Below are positions 40,485 to 42,695 of a stretch of 42,695 nt of DNA, one piece after another. Position numbers and translations under genes: made by a program. Each line of letters begins with the position of its first letter. The stretch's first letter is position 1. Under the pieces are notes generated by a model. It searched no databases. It had not been told where the DNA came from and was given only the letters and a program-made list of their open reading frames with translations. Source of the stretch: a virus; IMG/VR virus record IMGVR_UViG_3300022837_000018, positions 1 through 42,695 of that record; one strand, given 5' to 3'.

Positions 40485-40513
40485 ACGTTTATATTTTCTA
40501 CCTTAGTGTTTAC

Positions 40514-40521
40514 CAAATGTA
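40514..40521 (-). promoter_or_regulatory. Early promoter, TAnnTTTG -7 box
   Basis: On the minus strand TACATTTG (40521-40514) matches the Bacteroidota sigma-ABfr -7 consensus TAnnTTTG exactly and lies 30 bases before the ATG at 40484. The -33 box is not clear. It would drive the whole minus-strand early operon down to 29789. Confidence 0.65.
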
Positions 40522-40653
40522 TATAAATAATTAGAAACGTAACATAAAAGAATTAAAAATAATTAAGAAAATATATAAATATCTGATAATTAAGGATAAA
40601 AATTATGGTGCAGGGGAATAAAAGCTGATTGAAAAAAATGCCTATAAACCAGA

Positions 40654-40731
40654 AGACCCAGCCAAAAGGCCGGGTCTGTTGAAAAGTTCGAACAGGACAA
40701 TTCTAACTTAGCATTGTTAGCTTTCGCTAAC
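40654..40731. repeat. Two hairpins in the gap between lysis and early genes
   Basis: AGACCC (40654-40659) pairs with GGGTCT (40672-40677), extended by AGCC/GGCC. GTTAGC (40716-40721) pairs with GCTAAC (40726-40731) around TTTC. An ACAGGACAA motif (40692-40700, plus orientation) lies between them with no gene after it. Neither hairpin has a strong T-run, so they are not good intrinsic terminators. The rest of 40485-40762 is AT-rich and carries the promoter. Confidence 0.45.
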
Positions 40732-40762
40732 GACTCAAATATAACTCATTTTTATCAAACAC

Positions 40763-41266
40763 TTACACTTTTTTTCGGAATGCCCTGATAATCCTAAACA
40801 CAATATAGGAAAGGATGACTAGGCCAAATAATACCAAGCCTGTTTTGAAAAACTTCCAAGCCCGTTGAAAAAGATTCTCTCTCTCCCTAATTACAATTCT
40901 TTCAAATTCCGTCCTTAGCAATTCCCTTTCCTCAATCATGACGGTGATCATTCTTTCCTGTTGATCGCATACAGCCATCAAATTGCCCAGGCTGTCAATC
41001 AAGATACCGGCCCTCATCTTTGTGTCCGGATCTTCCCTATATAAAGTTCGCTCGATTATTTTTGGATCCACACCTGAGCGGATCATTTTTGCCAAACTGT
41101 CTATATTTATTTTAAAGCTCTCTCCGGAAGTTCCAGGCACTAGCACCTCTTTTTCAACTGTTCGGAAAATAACAGAGTCACGAACTATCCTTTCGCTCTG
41201 CAGAACTTTTGGGGCACTGCAACCAGCCATTAAAACTGCGAGTATTATTATCTTGACGTAATCCAT
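40763..41266 (-). CDS. Candidate unimolecular spanin (lipoprotein with C-terminal membrane helix)
   Basis: A 167-residue protein. The N-terminus is a lipoprotein signal, MDYVKIIILAVLMAGCSAPK, with lipobox LMAGC at residues 12-16 and Ser at +2, which favours outer-membrane sorting. The C-terminus has a hydrophobic helix, about residues 140-158 (GLVLFGLVILSYIVFRII), then basic residues, placing it in the inner membrane. The middle is helical and charged. This topology is that of u-spanins such as T1 gp11, which fuse the two membranes in the last step of lysis. It overlaps the endolysin gene by 19 bases. Other envelope roles are possible. Confidence 0.65.
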   Translation of the reverse strand: MDYVKIIILAVLMAGCSAPKVLQSERIVRDSVIFRTVEKEVLVPGTSGESFKINIDSLAKMIRSGVDPKIIERTLYREDPDTKMRAGILIDSLGNLMAVCDQQERMITVMIEERELLRTEFERIVIRERENLFQRAWKFFKTGLVLFGLVILSYIVFRIIRAFRKKV

Positions 41267-41913
41267 CTGAATGCTTTTAAGGTTTGCTCAATCCTATCGT
41301 CCAGCCCATTCCTGCCACCATTAATAAGAATACTAACCTTTTCTATTGTTTCCTCTTTCATGTCAATACAGGCCTTAAAAATGTTATTTTCATCAAAGAA
41401 AAACTTAGCACTTTCTAAGGTATACTTTGCAGCAACCAAATCAGGGTTGGATAATATTAAAGGATCTCCAATTATTTTAGAAAAATCAGTATAATTATTT
41501 CTGCCTGTCAACTGTATAACTCCTCGTCCTCTAAATCTGTATCCGTCTCCAGACTGTGTTGAGCCATTGCCCATCCTGTTTGCATAAACCACATTTGCAA
41601 TTTCTTTGGGCTTATTAGCATACTCACTAGCCAACATTTTTAAGTTAGCTTTCCCCTGACTTCTGTCAACAATTTTTTGTTCCTTGGTTGTAAAATACTT
41701 CCCAAAGATTTTTAGTAGACCATCTTCGCTATAATTTAGGTTTTCCTCCATTACTGAAAAACCTACGCTCTCGTGCCAACACTGTCCGATAAAATGCGCA
41801 CCTGCCACTGGGTTTAGCTTAAAAAAATCAACCATCGCTTTAGCAGATTTTGGGCCAAAATTTCCATCTTGAATTGCCCCTATTTTTTTCTGTATTGTTT
41901 TTGTAGGATCCAT
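41248..41913 (-). CDS. GH19 chitinase-like endolysin
   Basis: A 221-residue endolysin of glycoside hydrolase family 19 type, cutting peptidoglycan. An N-terminal part with FGPKSAKAMVDFFKLNPVAG leads to AHFIGQCWHESVGF, where the Glu after His is the expected catalytic acid. Further conserved blocks are ANRMGNGSTQSGDGYRFRGR and GVIQLTGRNNYTDF, which build the active site, and VSILINGGRNGLDDR near the C-terminus. It has no signal peptide, so it needs the holin next door for release. Length is typical for single-domain GH19 endolysins. Confidence 0.9.
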   Translation of the reverse strand: MDPTKTIQKKIGAIQDGNFGPKSAKAMVDFFKLNPVAGAHFIGQCWHESVGFSVMEENLNYSEDGLLKIFGKYFTTKEQKIVDRSQGKANLKMLASEYANKPKEIANVVYANRMGNGSTQSGDGYRFRGRGVIQLTGRNNYTDFSKIIGDPLILSNPDLVAAKYTLESAKFFFDENNIFKACIDMKEETIEKVSILINGGRNGLDDRIEQTLKAFRWITSR

Positions 41914-41919
41914 ATCTTT

Positions 41920-42471
41920 TTAGTCTTCTCTGTTTTCGCTTTTACTTTCTTTTTTTTTATTTAAAAACCTAATCAAAAACTTTTTAGGATTGACAAAACT
42001 GTCGATCATTTCAAATTGTTCTTTTGTGATAAAATTAAGATCTCTAGCATTTTCAACGCTTGAATATATAATTGAAAGGCAGAAAACTAAAAAAAGACCC
42101 TCAATAAATACTTTTTGTATTATAACTGGAGAAACTAAATGTAAGTTATAAGTTATCGCAATAAACCAAGTCATCACAATAAACCGAATTGCTGACCTGT
42201 TAAGCTTTGCATAGCTTATACGCTCCCCCTTATTTATGATTGAATTTGCTAGTCCAAGTGCAAAATCTCCTACTGAAATGATTGCCAGTAACCATATTCC
42301 TGCGCTTGGCGAATATATATAGCTATTAATACCTATGTCCAACTCGATAAAAATATAAGCAATACAGGAAAAGGAGGTTGCATAGACATGAATCATTGCA
42401 AGCTTAATTTTAAGCGCAAAAACAGCCTGAATTAACTCAGCAATTGATTCATACCCTATTACTTTGAACAT
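41920..42471 (-). CDS. Holin-like membrane protein
   Basis: A 183-residue protein if started at ATG 42471 (MFKVIGYESIAELIQAVFAL), one base after the preceding stop (TAAAATG); a start 33 bases upstream would overlap it. Four hydrophobic segments are visible, about residues 21-42, 58-78, 94-116 and 119-140. The second contains WLLAIISVGDFALGLANSII, the DFxLG pattern of the phage holin 4/toxin-secretion holin family. The end is very basic (NKKKESKSENRED). It sits before the endolysin, as a pore-forming holin should. Confidence 0.75.
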   Translation of the reverse strand: MFKVIGYESIAELIQAVFALKIKLAMIHVYATSFSCIAYIFIELDIGINSYIYSPSAGIWLLAIISVGDFALGLANSIINKGERISYAKLNRSAIRFIVMTWFIAITYNLHLVSPVIIQKVFIEGLFLVFCLSIIYSSVENARDLNFITKEQFEMIDSFVNPKKFLIRFLNKKKESKSENRED

Positions 42472-42472
42472 T

Positions 42473-42694
42473 TTATATTTTACTTGCTTGAATAAAGAAA
42501 TCATCTGTTTGGTCTTCGGTCATTTCTAGCATAGCTGCCATAGCTGCGATGTGTTCATTGTCTCTATCCCAACTAAGAGCATATTCCCAGAAGATTATTA
42601 GTGCTTCGTTACTTGAATATTCAATAGAGGCTTTTACGGTTGACAATAATCCCATCTTTAGGAGCATCATTCGCCCCTGAGCTGGTGTGATTGA
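42473..42694 (-). CDS. C-terminal end of a tail- or fibre-associated-type protein (partial)
   Basis: The frame is open to the window edge. The visible 73 residues start SITPAQGRMMLLKMGLLSTV and continue with YALSWDRDNEHIAAMAAMLE and DQTDDFFIQASKI. A QGR(L/M)xLLxxGLL segment followed by a W-centred helix and a D-rich helix is a pattern of short phage proteins of the XkdW-like kind found near tail genes. An internal ATG at 42670 could also be the start. It is one base from the holin start. Confidence 0.5.
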   Translation of the reverse strand, partial: SITPAQGRMMLLKMGLLSTVKASIEYSSNEALIIFWEYALSWDRDNEHIAAMAAMLEMTEDQTDDFFIQASKI

Positions 42695-42695
42695 G

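Larger units (their letters stand above)
26223..40700. repeat. Dispersed nine-base motif ACAGGACAA at gene starts
   Basis: Eight exact copies. Minus strand: 26223-26231, 31759-31767, 37746-37754, 39836-39844, 40118-40126. Plus strand: 26970-26978, 27216-27224, 40692-40700. Three overlap the ATG (26223, 39836, 40118), three lie 12-36 bases before a start, one is in the first codons of recT, one is between hairpins. Two copies share a longer match, AACGAACAGGACAATG. It contains AGGA, so a Shine-Dalgarno-like use is possible, but spacing differs. Confidence 0.55.

Noticed and set aside
1-42695. tRNA genes, CRISPR arrays and insertion sequences
   Set aside because: I saw no cloverleaf-like sequence, no regular spacer-repeat series and no transposase or terminal inverted repeats by eye; a dedicated scan could still find a tRNA.

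Overview
The window looks like a large part of a double-stranded DNA phage or prophage of a Bacteroidota host. A Terminase_2-type small subunit, a large terminase, a P22-like portal and a GH19 endolysin mark it as a tailed phage. Bacteroidota origin is suggested by A-rich start regions without strong Shine-Dalgarno sites, by a perfect TAnnTTTG box upstream of the early operon, and by several protein types familiar from Bacteroidota phages (Lin1244/Lin1753-type initiator, NinB-like protein, DUF3560, YopX, LPD23/LPD38 polyvalent domains). No major capsid, tail or integrase gene is visible, and both window ends cut genes, so the genome is incomplete here. All family assignments come from reading motifs, not from database searches.

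Layout. (1) 1-2740, plus strand: accessory small genes, with a NinB-like gene, a second copy of its last 38 codons fused to another N-terminus, a membrane protein and an HTH protein. Several are separated by attC-like hairpins, and the block ends at a bidirectional terminator. (2) 2811-26883, minus strand: packaging, portal and ejection module. Order of transcription is small terminase, acidic protein, membrane microprotein, large terminase, small protein, two probable ejection/internal proteins, a 5349-residue polyvalent protein, portal, small basic protein. The giant gene alone fills 16 kb and sits between the terminase and portal genes. (3) 27015-29705, plus strand: a divergent regulatory-type cluster of small proteins, a DUF3560 protein and two HTH proteins, with palindromic operator candidates, ending at a second perfect bidirectional terminator. 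(4) 29789-40484, minus strand: the early/replication operon. It starts from a TAnnTTTG promoter and encodes an HTH-like protein, a Rad50-like ATPase, RecT, an MBL-fold hydrolase, SSB, an initiator with iterons inside its gene, and a tail of small accessory genes joined by short overlaps. (5) 40763-42694, minus strand: lysis cassette of holin, GH19 endolysin and candidate unimolecular spanin, preceded by the end of a gene that continues off the window.

How it may work together. The virion probably injects the giant protein, which combines an N6-adenine methylase and SF2 helicase (DarB-like), zincin peptidase-like regions, a ParB/DdrB-like region and an ADP-ribosyltransferase, to blunt host defences. 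The early operon then makes replication and recombination proteins (initiator at its own iterons, SSB, RecT with Rad50-like and MBL partners). Late genes package DNA and lyse the cell. The points most worth following are the giant gene and a 98-codon ORF overprinted on it, the 21-bp iteron origin, a nine-base motif (ACAGGACAA) repeated at gene starts, and the cassette-like hairpins at the left end.
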